A stretch of 64,000 nucleotides of DNA from Pleurodeles waltl. Taxonomy: Eukaryota > Chordata > Amphibia > Caudata > Salamandridae. Below, piece by piece: positions 20,555-32,650 of this stretch. The notes under the pieces were generated by a model. It saw only the letters and a list, made by a program, of their open reading frames with translations, had not been told where the DNA came from and did not search any database. The stretch spans positions 1,176,796,863-1,176,860,862 of the forward strand of contig NC_090437.1 in assembly GCF_031143425.1 (NCBI RefSeq), in the 5' to 3' direction. Position 1 is the first letter of the stretch. The number at the start of each line of letters is the position of its first letter. The position numbers were made by a program, and so were the translations under genes.

Positions 20555-21020
20555 TCACAAAGCTTTCACCAATAGTTTTTTTTTGCCTAGTTTGTGCATG
20601 GAAAGTTTTGGAGCCCATTCCCAGGACACTGTGGATCCCTGCCTGGTAGAGTACCCTACCCACACACTCCTAGGCAGGGAACTCTAGTTTGCCCCCATCT
20701 GGCAGGAGCAGTAGAAAAATGTGAAAATATAAAAGTGTGGTGCTAGCTGGGGAGCTGACTGGGACCAAAATATTGCCCTTTTTTGCCTAGTTTGTGCATG
20801 GAAAGTTTTGGGGTGATTTGGTGTGTGGGACAAGAAAGAATAGGGGTCCCAAAAGTTGTATATACTTTATGCAGCACTACCCAATTTAAGAAAATAGAGA
20901 CTTTTAATTGGACAAGTGTTTTTTTTTTACTCTTGGGCTTTCTTGTATCCGTGGGAGCAAGGCTCTGATTGGCTGCCTGCGACATAAATACAAAATGTTG
21001 CAGGCAGCCATTACAGGACT
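20555..21020 (+). repeat. Interspersed repeat sharing TTTTTTGCCTAGTTTGTGCA; reversed copy at 32790-33300
   Basis: TTTTTTTGCCTAGTTTGTGC occurs at about 20577 and 20777. The segment ends in GGCTCTGATTGGCTGCCTGC (about 20960). On the minus strand, 33250-32840 gives TTTTTTGCCTAATTTGTGCA and CTCTGATTGGCTGGATTT in the same order. I cannot name the family. Confidence 0.55.
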
Positions 21021-21030
21021 TTGGGACTAA

Positions 21031-21523
21031 GGGGCATATTTACAAGGAACTGGAGCATTGGCTCCGATGCACCACTTTCCTTGGGTCACCCTGTGCCCCA
21101 CTAACTACACCATGTTAGCACTGTATTTACAATACAGCACACCATGGCGCACGTTAGGACAATAGCGTCAAAAGCTTTGATGCTATTCTAGCGCTTTGCT
21201 GGACTAGCGATTTTGGTGCAACTCTAGCAAAGCACAGGGAGGCCCATAGGCTAACGCACTAGCGTCAATTTAGCGTAGAATGGTACAGTGAATTCTTGTA
21301 ACTTTCACTGCACCATTGTTTTGCCCCCCCCCATGGGGGGATGCCCCCCTTGCATACATTATACCTGGCACAGGTATAATGTGGCACAAGGGGTTACAAA
21401 GTGGCGCAATGCTTGCACTGCACCGATTTGTAAATATGGTGCAAGGTTGGGGACTGGTTTGTGCTGCCTTAGCGTAAAAACAAATGATGCTAAGGCTGCG
21501 CTGGGTGCTTGTAAATATGCCCC
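21031..21523. mobile_element. MITE copy 3 (subfamily II) with TAA target duplication
   Basis: Terminal repeats GGGGCATATTTACAAG and CTTGTAAATATGCCCC, flanked by TAA at 21028-21030 and 21524-21526. A 3-bp T-A-rich duplication is the signature of PIF/Harbinger insertions. The internal sequence aligns with 42092-42631 (TGCACCACTTT, GCACACCATGG, AGCAAAGCACAG blocks). No coding capacity. Confidence 0.9.
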
Positions 21524-22729
21524 TAAGTCCCTTGTCTTGTGTCTAATTAAAAAAAAGGCAAGATAGGGATATCCTTCCCCCATCTGGAATCCCTCCAGGC
21601 CAAAAAATAAATAAAAAATCGATCCTGTTGGACTCCAGCAGGAGTCCTGCGCATGATAAATTTAAAAACAAATGCCTCACAGCACACTCAATTATATATT
21701 CTGAAGGGTAGGGGAGCTTGTTCCCCCCATCTTCACGAGCCACAGATGGACCCTGGGCACCTCATCTCCCGGGGGCAAAATGATTAAAAAGGACCCCATC
21801 ACCCAGGGTGAGATACCTTACAGTGTCCCAGGGAGCCCACTTGCAAGACACTGTGGATCCCTGTCCGGCAGAGTGTGGGCATACCCTATCCACACTCTCC
21901 TGGGCAGGGAACTCTAGTTTGCTCCCGCCCAACAAAAGCAGTAGAAAAATGTGAAATATAAAAATGAGGTGCTTGCTGTGGAGCTGACTGGGGCTGTGGA
22001 TGTCCTGGGGCTCCCCTCATGGCACCCAAAGTTCTGGTTTGTGTGGACCCTGGGGATGGGACTTTCCGGTGCCTCAAGTCTCTGGGAAGTGGTCTGCGTG
22101 CCTCCCTCCTCTTATTTAAAAGAAAAGGGCCCTGGGATAGGGTTCTGGCACCACTAGTGGCTCTGGGAAGGGGGTTATGCACCCCCCACTTAGTTAAAAG
22201 AAGAGGTCTCAGGAAATGGGGTTCCTGGGCTACTTGTGGCATGGGGGGCCTAATGACCCAATCCCCTTAATAAAAAAAATATGTCCCTGGGGGATCAGGT
22301 CTTTGGGGTTTGCACAGGGTTGGGGAGGGGGCCGCATGCCCCCTCACCTTATAAAACTGAAATATGGATGTCTCGGGTGGGCACAATGACACCTGCAATA
22401 ACGTTTGTTTTAAAAAGTGAATAACAAATGAGCAGCAGTGGGCCTTCCTGCCAGCGTGCTCAATATGTCTACACAGCTATCTGCAACTAAGAGCACAACC
22501 AGTAGGATAATTCTTACCTGACACTATGTAACGTATAAAACAAACTGACACACTCATTGGTTGATGTTATCAGTGATGGCATAAATAATGTCATAGAGCA
22601 TGTCATGAGTGATGTAATATGTGAGGTTACAAGCAGTGCATGGTGGGGAGGCAGTCATAGGTAGCTCTGTTAACTACAAGTGGTGAATTTCTGTGTATTA
22701 TTTTAGTTGAAAACATTACTTTGCCACTG
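21524..22729. other. No gene; local duplication at 21850-21992
   Basis: 21850-21992 is a diverged direct copy of 20633-20760 (GTGGATCCCTG, GGCAGGGAACTCTAGTTTGC, AGCAGTAGAAAAATGTGAAA). 22020-22340 is G/C-rich with several GGGAAGGGGG-like runs. Nothing else is recognised. Confidence 0.5.
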
Positions 22730-24504
22730 AATGTCACCTTAACCTTTGTAGGGTGCTATGTAGATAAAAGGCAGGACATATACCTGTGTAGTTTATATGT
22801 CCTGGTAGTGTAAAACTCAAAAAATCATTTTTCACTTCTGTGAGGTCTGCTCCTTTCATAGGCTAACATTAGGGCTACCCTCACATACTGTTTGAGTAGT
22901 AGATTCTGATTGAAAGGAGTAACAGGATCATATTTATTATGGCTAGGATGATAATACAAAATCCTGCTGACTGGTGAAGTTGAATTTAATATTAATATTT
23001 TAGAAATGGCACTTTTAGACAGTGAGTATTTCTCTGCACTTAAATCCTTCTGTGCCTTACAATCCACGTCTGGCTGGGTTAGTTGACAACCCCAAACACA
23101 GGATGCTCAATCACACCTGCATACATCTGCATACTGAATGGGTCTTCCTGGGCTGGGAGGGTGGAGGGACTGACACTTACATGTCAAAGGGCCGTGGCCT
23201 GCCCTCACACAATGGACTGCCTAACCCCCTACTGGGACCCTGGCAGACAAGATGGAACTGAAAGGGGACCTTGTGCACTTCTAAGCCACTCTTTGAAGTC
23301 TTCCCAACTTCAAAGGCATATTTGGGTATATAAACTGTGTTCCTGCCCTTACCAACTCAGGCACTTCTGGACAAGATATCTACTGGGGAAGAAACTCTGA
23401 ACCAGAACCTGCAACCTGCCAAGAGAAGCTGCCTGGCTGCTCAAAGGACTCATATGACTGTTTTGCTGTAAAGCACTGCTGCCTTGCTGTTGCCCTGCTG
23501 CCTTGCTGCCCTCTGGCTTTGCTGAGAAGTGCTCTCCTAGGTCTTGGATTGAGCTTGCCTCCTGTTTTCTGAAGGCTTAGGGCCAAAAAAACTTCATCTC
23601 TGCAAAGAACTCCTTGTGCGGCGAACAATCGACTCACAGCCTGCCAGAATTGACACACAGCCTGCATCGCAGTGAGAAAATCACCACACGCCGAACTGGA
23701 ATGACGCAACTCAGCTCCCCAAGTGGAAATCGACGCAGCGCCAGCGTTGAGACCTGAACTTCGATGCATGGCCCACAAGATTGATGCATCGCCGACTTGG
23801 AACAACGGAGCCCAACTTCCTGCAAGAAGAATCGACGCAGTGCCTGCCATGCGACAGAAATTTCCCAGCATCGCCCACCGGATCAACGCAGCTCCTGTGA
23901 CTTCGACCTGCATGCCCAGGATTTCTGCGCATCGTCCCCGGGGCGTCCAAATACCCAGCAACCCAAAGAGGATCCAAGTCTGTGCACCAGAAATCAACGC
24001 AAAGCCCTTGTTGGGTGAAAAAGCATTGAAGCATCGTCTGTGTGTGCCCAGAGAAACCGACGCACACCTCCCCGTTTTCCATGCATTTTCTCCTCTGCTG
24101 TCCCGTGCAGATAATTTCGATGCAAACCAGGTAGTTTGTGCTTGCATGAGACACTTATTGCTTTTAAAGAACTAAAGACTTTATTTATCATTACCAAAGT
24201 TATATTTCCACTTGTACTTACCAAATCCTGATCATTGTGACCTTATTTTAACAAGATGACATTTCTATATTTTCCGTAACCTGTGTGGTGTATTTTTGTG
24301 GTGTTTAAACTGTGTTATTGCATGATTTATTGCAGAAATACTTTACACATTGCCTTCTAAGTTAAGCCAGACTGCTCAGTGCCAAGGTACCAGAGGGTGA
24401 GCACAGGATAATTTGGAGTGTGTGTGTCTTACCCTGACCAGAGAGAGGGTCCTTGCTTGGGCAGGGGGTAACCTGGCTGACAACCAAAGACGCCACTTCT
24501 AACA
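22730..24504 (+). mobile_element. Long LTR, 5'-truncated (copy A3)
   Basis: Begins within the family near CTTTGTAGGGTGCTATG. It contains GGCACTTTTAGACAGTGAG (about 23005), TTCCTGGGCTGGGAGGGTGG (about 23147), a CpG-rich segment with repeated ATCGACGCAGCGCC-type motifs (23640-24070), GTGTGGTGTATTTTTGTGGT (about 24283) and ends CGCCACTTCTAACA. It lies against the first unit of the 64-bp satellite. The ORF spanning 23380-24147 on the minus strand is a chance opening in the CpG-rich part. Confidence 0.78.
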
Positions 24505-24539
24505 CTATCCCTTTCTAAATGTTGCGGTTCCATTACAGT

Positions 24540-27500
24540 CCTCTCTTGAAAGATGGATGTGTGTAGTAGGGTGTGAACAGAGACTGACCTCTCCACTGAA
24601 TGCTATCCCCAGGGTACCAGGTATTCATACTAGGGTCTGGGGAGACACTGGTCTCTCTGCTGAGATTTCACAGATGTCAGATGTGTGTAGTAGGATGCAG
24701 GGAAGCACTATCCTGTCTGCTGACAACGCTCTCTTAAATGATTGTCTGCATATTAGGTTGAGGGGAAGGACTGACCTCTCCGATCAGACCTCTCTCTTGG
24801 ATGACAAGTGTGCATAGTAGGATATGGAGGGGGACTGAACTGTCCACTGAGACCTCTGTCTTGGATCACGGATCCAAGACAGAGGTTTCTCCACTGAGGC
24901 CTCTCTCTTGGATGACAGATGTGCCAAGTAGAGTTTGTAGACGGACTAGCCTCTCCACTGAGACCTCTCTCTTGAGTGATGGGTGTGCATAGTAGGGTGT
25001 GACCTCCCTGCTGAGACCTCTCATTTAGATAATGGGTGTGCATAGTGGGCTGTGGGGAGGGACTGTCCTCTCCACTGAGACCTCTCTCTTGCATGATGAG
25101 TGAATGTATTAAGATATGGGGAGGGACTGACCTCTCCACTGAGAACTCTCTCTTGATGAAGAGTGTGTGTAGGTGACTGTGATGATGGGCAGGCCTCTCC
25201 ACAAATAATTATCTTTTGGGTGACAAGTGTGTATAGTAGGGTGTGGCAAGGGATTGTCCTCTCGCCTGAGACCTCTCTCTTACATGATGAGTGAATGTAT
25301 TAAGATATGGGGAGGTACTAGCCTCTCCACTGAGACCTCTTTCGTGGATGACAGGTGCACATAGTAAGCTGTGCAGAGAGACTGGTCTCTCTGCTGAGAC
25401 CTCTCTTTTGGGTGGTTGGTATACATAGTAAAGTGTGCGGAGGAACTGGCTTCTCCACTGAGACCTCTCACTTACATAATGTGTGTATGTAGTAAGGTGT
25501 GGAGAGGGACTGACTTCTCTGCTGAGACCTCTCTCTTCCACAACCAGAGAGCATAGTAAAGTGTTCAAAGGTCTGGCTACTCCGCTGAGACCTCTCTCTT
25601 GGTTGACAGGTGTTGAAAGTAGGGTGTCTGGAGGGACTTGCTTTTCTACTGAGACTTCTCTCTGGTGAGTTTGGTAGTGAGTGGGAGGGATTGGCCCCTC
25701 TGCTAAAACCTCTCTCTTGCATGACCAGTGAGTGTAGTAGATTGTGGGGAAGTATTGGCTTCCCAGCTGAGACCTATCTCTTGGATGACAAGTGTACACT
25801 GTAGAGTGGGAGGAGGGACTGAAATTTCTGCTGAGACCTCTGTCTTGAATGACAGGTGTGCTTAATAGGATGTGAGAAGGAGCTAGACTCTACTTAGAGA
25901 CCTCTTACTCAGATATTGGGTGTACATAGTAGGATGCTGGGATAGACTGTTCTGTTGTCACTAATCCACATGCTGAGAGATGAGCATAGTACAGTGTAAT
26001 GATTTACTAGCCTCTACACTGAAACTCCCCCGTAGGCTGACAGGTGTGCAAAGTAGAGTGTGGTGAAGATTACCTACCCCTTTCTAGCTTTTACAATCCC
26101 ACGAGAGTCCTCTCTTGGAAGATGAATGTGTGCAGTAGTGTGTGGACAGAGGCTGTCCTCTCCACTGATAGCCATCTCCAGGGGGTCAGATATGTGTAGA
26201 TGGGTGTGGAGAGGTACCGGCCTCTGCTGAGACCGTACTCTTTGATGACAGATATTGTAATAGGGTGTGGGGAAGTACTTTCTTGTTCGCTAAGACCTCC
26301 TATTTAGAGTATTGGAGTACGCAGCTGGTTGTGGGAAAGGACTTCCCTCTCCAACTAAAAGTTTCTCTTGAATGAAAGGTGTGCGCAGTAGGATGTAGGG
26401 AAATACTTTCCTGTCATATGAGATATCTCTCTTACATGACTGTATGCATAATAGGTTGTGGGGAAGGACTGCTATCTCCGATCAGACCTCTCAATTGGAT
26501 GACAGGTGTGCATAGTAGAATGTGGAGTGGGACTGATCTCTCCACTGAGACCTCTGTCCTTGATCATGAATGTGCCTAGTAAGGTGTGTAGACAGACTAG
26601 TATCTCTGCTGAGGCCTCTCTCTTGGATGACACATGTGTGTAGTAGAGTGTGGGGAGGGACTAACCTCTCCACTGAGACCTTTTTCTTAGGTGACAGGTG
26701 TGCATAGTAGGATGTGTTCTCTCTGCTGCAACCTCTCACTTTGGTAATAGGTGTGCGTATTAGTGAGTGGCGATGGAATGGCCGCTCCATTGAGACCTCT
26801 TTCTTGGAAGACAGATGTATGTAGTGGACTGTGGGGTGGAACTTGCCTCTCCACTGAGACCTCTGTCTTGAATCATGAATGTGCCTAGTGAGGTGTGTGG
26901 GCAGACTAGTCTCTCTGCTGAGTCTCTCTCTTGGATGACAGAGGAACTAGCCTTTCCACTGAGACCTCCCTCTTGTGTTATAGATGAGTGTAGTAGAGTG
27001 TGTGGAAGTACTGGCCTCTCTGCTGTAACCACTCTTTGGGATCATGGATGTGCGTATTAGGCTGTGCAGAGGGACTGGCCTCGCCACTGACACCTCTCTC
27101 TGGGGTGATGGGTGTATGTAATAATGTGTGCAGAGGGACTCCGCTGTGTCTACGCTGAGACCTCTCAATTGGATAATGGGTATGCATAGTAAGGTGTGGA
27201 GAAGGACTAGCCTCTCTGCTGTGACCACTCTCTTGGATGACAAGTGTGCAAAGTAGTGCGTGGGATGGGAGTTGCCTCTAAGCTGGGACTTCTCTCTTGG
27301 ATAATGTCTAAGTGTAGTAGGGTGTGGGTGAGACTGGCCCCTCCATTGAGACCTATCTCTTGCATGACAAGTGAGGGTAGCAGATTGAGGGGACCTTATG
27401 GCTTAACCACCTAGACCTCTCTCTTGGATGAGGATTATGCATTGTAGAGTGTGAGGAGGGACAGGAACTTCTGCTGAGACCTCTGTCTTGGATGACAGAT

Positions 27501-30500
27501 GTGATTAATAGGTGTGGGGAGGAAATAGCCTCTACTCTGAGACCTCCTATTTGGATATTGGGAGTATGTAGAAGGATGAGGGAAAGAACTGATCTCTCTG
27601 GTGAGACTAATGTACTTGGCGACAGATGAGTGTAGTAGGGTGCAATGATGGACTTGTCCCAACATTGAGACTCCTCCCTAGGCTGACTGGTGTGCATAGA
27701 AGAATATAGTGAAAGCTTGCCTACCCCTCATTGGATTTTACGATCCCACAAGCGTCTTCTCTTGGAAGATGGATGTGTGTAGTAGGGTGTGGACAGAGGT
27801 TGACCTATCCACTGATAGATATCTCACGGGCATCTGCTATGTGTGGTAGGGTGTGGGGAGGAACTGGCCTTTCTGCTGAGATGTCATTCTTGGATGATGG
27901 ATGTGTATAGTAGGGTCTGGGGAAGTACTTCTCTGTCTGCTGAGACCTCTCACTTGGATAACAGGTGTACTTAGTGGGATGTAGGGAATAACTGCCCTCT
28001 CAGATCAGATAGCTCTCTTGGATGACAGGTGTGCATAGTAGGATGTGTAGAGGGACTGACCTCTGCACTGAGGCCTCTGTCTTGGATCATGGATGTGCCT
28101 AGTAGTGTGTTTGAAAAAGACTGGTCTCCTTGCTAAGGCTTCTATTTTGGAGGATAGATGTGCATAGCAGTGTGTGGGGAGGGGCTAGCCTCTCCACTGA
28201 GACCTCTTTCTAGCATGATGATTGAGTGTTTTAGGGTGTGGGGAAGGACTGGCCTCTCCACTGATACCTCTTTCTTGGATAACAGGTGTGTGTAGAAGAC
28301 TATGGGGAGGAACTAGCCTCTCCACTGAGACCTCTCTATTGGGTGACAAGTGTGAATCTGAGGGAGGAGGGGGCTGGCCTCTCCACTGATATCCCTCTCT
28401 TGCATTATAAATGAGTGTAGTAGAGTGTAGGGAAGTACTGGACTCTCCGCTGTAACCCCTCATTGAGAAGAGGGATGTGCGTAGTAAGCTGTGCAGATGT
28501 GCAGGCCTCTATGCTTAGCCATCACTTGGATGGCAGTAGTGCATAGTAAGCTTTGCAGAGGGACTGGCGTCTCTACTGAGACCTTCCTGTGGGCTGATGG
28601 GTGTATTTAGTAAGGTGTGGAGGGAGACTGGCATCTCTGCTGAGACCTCTCTCTTGGATAACAGGTGTGCATAGTAAGGTGTGGAGGGAGACTGGCATCT
28701 TTGCTGAGGCCTCTCTCTTGGATGTCAAGTGTGCAAAGTAGGGTGTGGGGCCGGAGCTGCCTCTAAACTGAGACTCTCTTGGATAATAGGTGAGTGTAGT
28801 AGGGTATGGGTGTGACTGTCCCCTCCATCTGAGACCTATCTCTTGCATGACAGGTGAGTGTAGTAGAGTGAGAGGATGTTCGGGCTTCTCCGCTGAGATC
28901 ACTCTTGGATGATACTTGTGCACTGCAGAGTGTGAGGAGGGACTGGACTTTCTGCTGAGACCTCTGACTTGCATGACAGGTGTGTTTAAAATGGTGTGGG
29001 GAAGAGCTAACCTCTACTCTGAGTCCTCTCATTTGGATATAGTGTGTACATAGTAGGGTGAGGGGAGGGACTGGTCTCTCCTAGTCCACATAGTTACAGA
29101 TAAGTGTAGGAGGGAGTAATGATGGACTACTCTCAACACTGAGACTCCACCCAGGCTGACAGGTGTACATAGTAGAGTGTGGTGAAAGCTTACCTAACCC
29201 TCTCTGGTTTTTGTGATCCAACAAAAGTCCTCTCTTGGAAGATGGATGTGTATAGTAGGGTGTGGACAGAAGCTCGCCTCTCCACTGACAGCTATCTCAA
29301 GGTCATTGCTATGTGTAGTAGCATGTGGGGACGGGACTGGTCTCACTGCTGAGGCCTTTCTCTTGGATGACAGATACTTGTAGTTGGGTGTGGGGAAGTA
29401 CTTTTCTGTCTGCTGAGACCTCTCTCTTAGATGACTGCTGTGAGTCGCAGGTTGTGGGGAGGACTGCCCTCTCCGCTCAGACCTCTCACTTGGATGGCAG
29501 GTGTGCATAGTAGGGTGTAGGGAATGACTGTCCTCTACGATCAAATATCTCTCTTGGATGATAGGTGTTTGTAGTAGCATGTGTAGAGGGAATGACCTCT
29601 GCATTGAGACCTCTTTCTTAGGTGATGGGTGTGCATAGTAGGGTGTGGCCTCTCAGCTGAGACCTCTTACTTGGATAACTGATGTGCGTAGTAGTATGTA
29701 GGGAGGGACTGGACTAAACACTGATACCTCTCTCTTGCATGATGAGTGAGTGTACTAAGGTATGGGGAGGGAATTGCCTCTCTGCGGAGAACTCTTTCCT
29801 TGATGCTGGTTGTGCGTATTAGACTGTGGGGAGGGACTAGCCTCTCCACTGAAAGCTCTGTCTTGGATCACAGGTTTTATTTAGTAGGCTCTGGGGAGAG
29901 ACTAGGCTCTCCAGTGAGACCTCTGTCATTGGTGATGAGTGTACATAGCAGGTAGTGGGGATGGGCTGCCACCTCCACTGAGTCCTCTCTCTTGCATGAT
30001 GGTTGAGCATCGTAGAGTGTGAGGAGGTACTGGTCTTTCCGCTGAGACCTCGCTCTTGGATGACAGGTGTGCATAGTAATCTGTGAAAAGGGACTGGCCT
30101 TTCTGTCGAGACCTTTCTCTTGGATGACAGGTGTATGTAGTAAGGTTTTGGAGGGACTGGCCTCTCCACTGAGACCTCTCTATATGACAGGTGTGAGTAG
30201 TAATGTGTTCAGAGGGACTGCCTTCTCCTCTGAGACCTCTCTCTTGGGTGACAGGTGTATAAAGTAGAGTGTGGGGAGGCACTTACCTGTCCACTGGGAC
30301 TTCTTTCCTGGATAACAGGTGAGTGTAGTAGGGTGTGGGAGGGACTGACCTCTCCATTGAGACCTCTATCTTGTATGATGGGTGAGTGTAGTAAAGTGTG
30401 CATAAGTACTGGCATCTCTGCTGAGACCTCTCCTTTGGATGTCGGGTGTGCATTGTAGAGTGTGAGGAGGGACTGGAACGTCTGCTGACGCCTCTGTCCA

Positions 30501-32650
30501 AGATGATGGGTGTGAATAATGTGGTGTGAGGAGGGACTAGCATCTACATGGAGACCTCTTACTTTGATATCAGGTGTACATATTAGGGTGCAGGAAGGGA
30601 CTGGTCTCTCTTTTGAGACTAATCCACAGGGTGAGAGACGAACATGGTAGGGTGTAATAATCAACTAGCTTATACACTGAGACTCCTCCCTAGGCTGACA
30701 GGTGTGTATTTCAGAGTGTGATGAAAGATTACCAACGCCTTTCTAGTTTTTATGATCCCGGGAGAGTCCTCTCTTGAAAGATGGATGTGTTCAGTAGGGT
30801 GTGGTGAGTAAATGGCCCTTCTTCTGAGACCTCACTCCTGGATGATAGATGTGTATAGTAGGGTGTGGGGAAGTAATTTCCTGTCCGCTGAGACCTCTCT
30901 CTTAGATGATTGGTGTGAGTAGTAAGTTGTGGGGAAGGACTGCCCTCTCCACTCAGGTCTCTCTCTTGGGTGACAGAAATGCATAGTCACATGGGGAGAG
31001 GGACTGACTTCTCCTCCGAGACCTCTGTCTTGGATCAGGGATGTGCAAAGTAGGGTGTGTGGAGAGAATCCCCTGAGACCTTTTTCTTGGATGACAAGTG
31101 TGCATAGTAGAGTGTGGGATGGGACTAGCCTCTCCACTTAGACCTCTCTTTTGGATGATGGGTGTGCAAAGTAGGGTGTGATCTCTCTGCTGAGACATCT
31201 TACTTGGATAATGGATTTGCGTAGTAATGTGCGGAAGGGACTGGCTTCTCTGCTGAAACCTCTCACTTGCATGACAGATGAGTGCATTAGAGTGTGGGGA
31301 GGGACTGTCATCTCCACTGAGACCTCTCTATTGGGTGATGAATGTGCTTAGTAGGGTGTGGGGAGAGACTGGCCTCTCCGCTGAGACCACACACTTGGAT
31401 GACTGCTGTCCATAGTAGAGTGTGGGGAAGTATTTTCCTGTCCGCTGAAAACTATTTATTACATGACTGTGTGCATAGTTGGTGGGGAAAGGCTACCCTC
31501 TCTGATCAAACCTCTCTCTTGGATCATAGGTTTGCATAGTAGGCTGTGGAGAGGCACATACCTCTCCACTGAGACCTCTGTCTTGGATGACAGATGTGCC
31601 TAGTAGTATGTGTAGAAAGACTGCTGGGACGTCTCACTTGGATAATGGGTGTGCATAATAAGGTGTGGGAAGGGACTGGCCTCTCCATTAAGACCACTCT
31701 TTTCCATGATGGGAAAGTGTATTAGAGTGTGGGGAGGGACTAGCCTCTCAACTGAGACCTCTCACTTGGATGTCGGGTATTCTTAGTAGACTGTGGGGCA
31801 GGACTAGCCTCTCCACTGAGACCTCTCTCTTGCGTGATCAGTGTGCATAACAGGGTGTGGGAAGGGACTGGACTGTCTCTTGCATGATTGGTGAGCAGAT
31901 TAGAGAATGGGGAGCTACTGGCCTCTCTGCCGAGACCTCTCACTTGGTTGATGGTTGTGCGTAGTAATCTGTGCAGAGGGACTGACCTCTCCACTGTGAC
32001 CTTTCTCTTGGATGACGAGTGTATGTAGAAAGGTGTGTGAAGGGACAGTCCTCTCTGCTGAAACCTCTCACTTGGATACGGGGGTGAGTGTGGTAGGGTG
32101 TGGGTAGGAATTTACACCTCTGCTGACACCTCTCTTTTGGGTGATGTGTGCATCGTACAATGTGGAAGGGATAGGCCTCTTCATTGAGACCTCTCTCTTC
32201 CATTATAGGTGAGTGTAGCAGGGCATGGGGAAGTACTGGCTTCTCCGCTTGGATCACTTTTTTGGATGATGGGTCTGCACAGGAGAGTGAAAGGAAGGAC
32301 TATCTTTTCCACTGAGACCTCTTCCTTCGTTGATAGGTGTGCATATTAAAGTGTGAAGAGGGACTGGAATTTCTGCTGTGACCTCCATCTTGGATAATAA
32401 GTGTGCATAATGCGGTGTGGGGAGGGGCTATCCTCTATTCTGAGACCCCTTTCTTGGTTATTGAGTGTACGTAGAAGGATGCTGGGAGCGACTGGCACCC
32501 CTGCTGAGACTAATCTACACAGTGACAGATGAGCGCAGTTGGGTATAATGATGGACTAGTCTTTACACTGCAACCTCCTCCCTCGTTTAAAAAGTGTCCA
32601 TAGGTGAGTGTGGTGAAAGATTATCTACCCCTTTCTAGTTTTTATGAGAG
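24540..32650. repeat. 8.1-kb satellite array, about 64-bp unit, roughly 125 copies, higher-order structure
   Basis: Units share CTCTCCACTGAGACCTCTCT and a GGTGTGCATAGTAGGGTGTG block; measured spacings are 64 bp (30061 to 30125, 29359 to 29423). Superimposed is a higher-order period. A distinctive module, containing TACCCCTTTCTAG..., then GATCCCACGAGAGTCCTCTC and GGAAGATGGATG, recurs near 24535, 26100, 27745, 29223, 30763 and 32640 (spacings about 1.5-1.9 kb). Because 64 is not divisible by three, the many open frames rotate through all frames and are not a gene. Units differ by roughly 10-25 percent by eye. Confidence 0.95.
24852..24886. repeat. Perfect inverted repeat inside the satellite
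   Basis: ACCTCTGTCTTGGATC (24852-24867) pairs 16 of 16 with 24871-24886 across a 3-nt spacer. All other units in the array run in one direction, so this marks a local inversion or fold-back event. Confidence 0.9.

Noticed and set aside
23380..24147. 255-codon minus-strand frame within a long LTR.
   Set aside because: It lies in the CpG-rich repeat segment, is not conserved in the other LTR copies, and has no recognisable motif.
24540..32650. Many overlapping open frames of 60-196 codons, mostly on the minus strand, with recurring RSQWRGQS and HTLLCTPVIQERGLSGE-like peptides.
   Set aside because: The 64-bp unit is not a multiple of three, so the peptides simply rotate through three frames of a stop-poor satellite. 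No start, splice or conservation evidence supports a protein.
24540..32650. A CRISPR-like array because of regular spacing.
   Set aside because: Units are contiguous, diverged tandem repeats without unique spacers, in an evidently eukaryotic sequence without cas genes.
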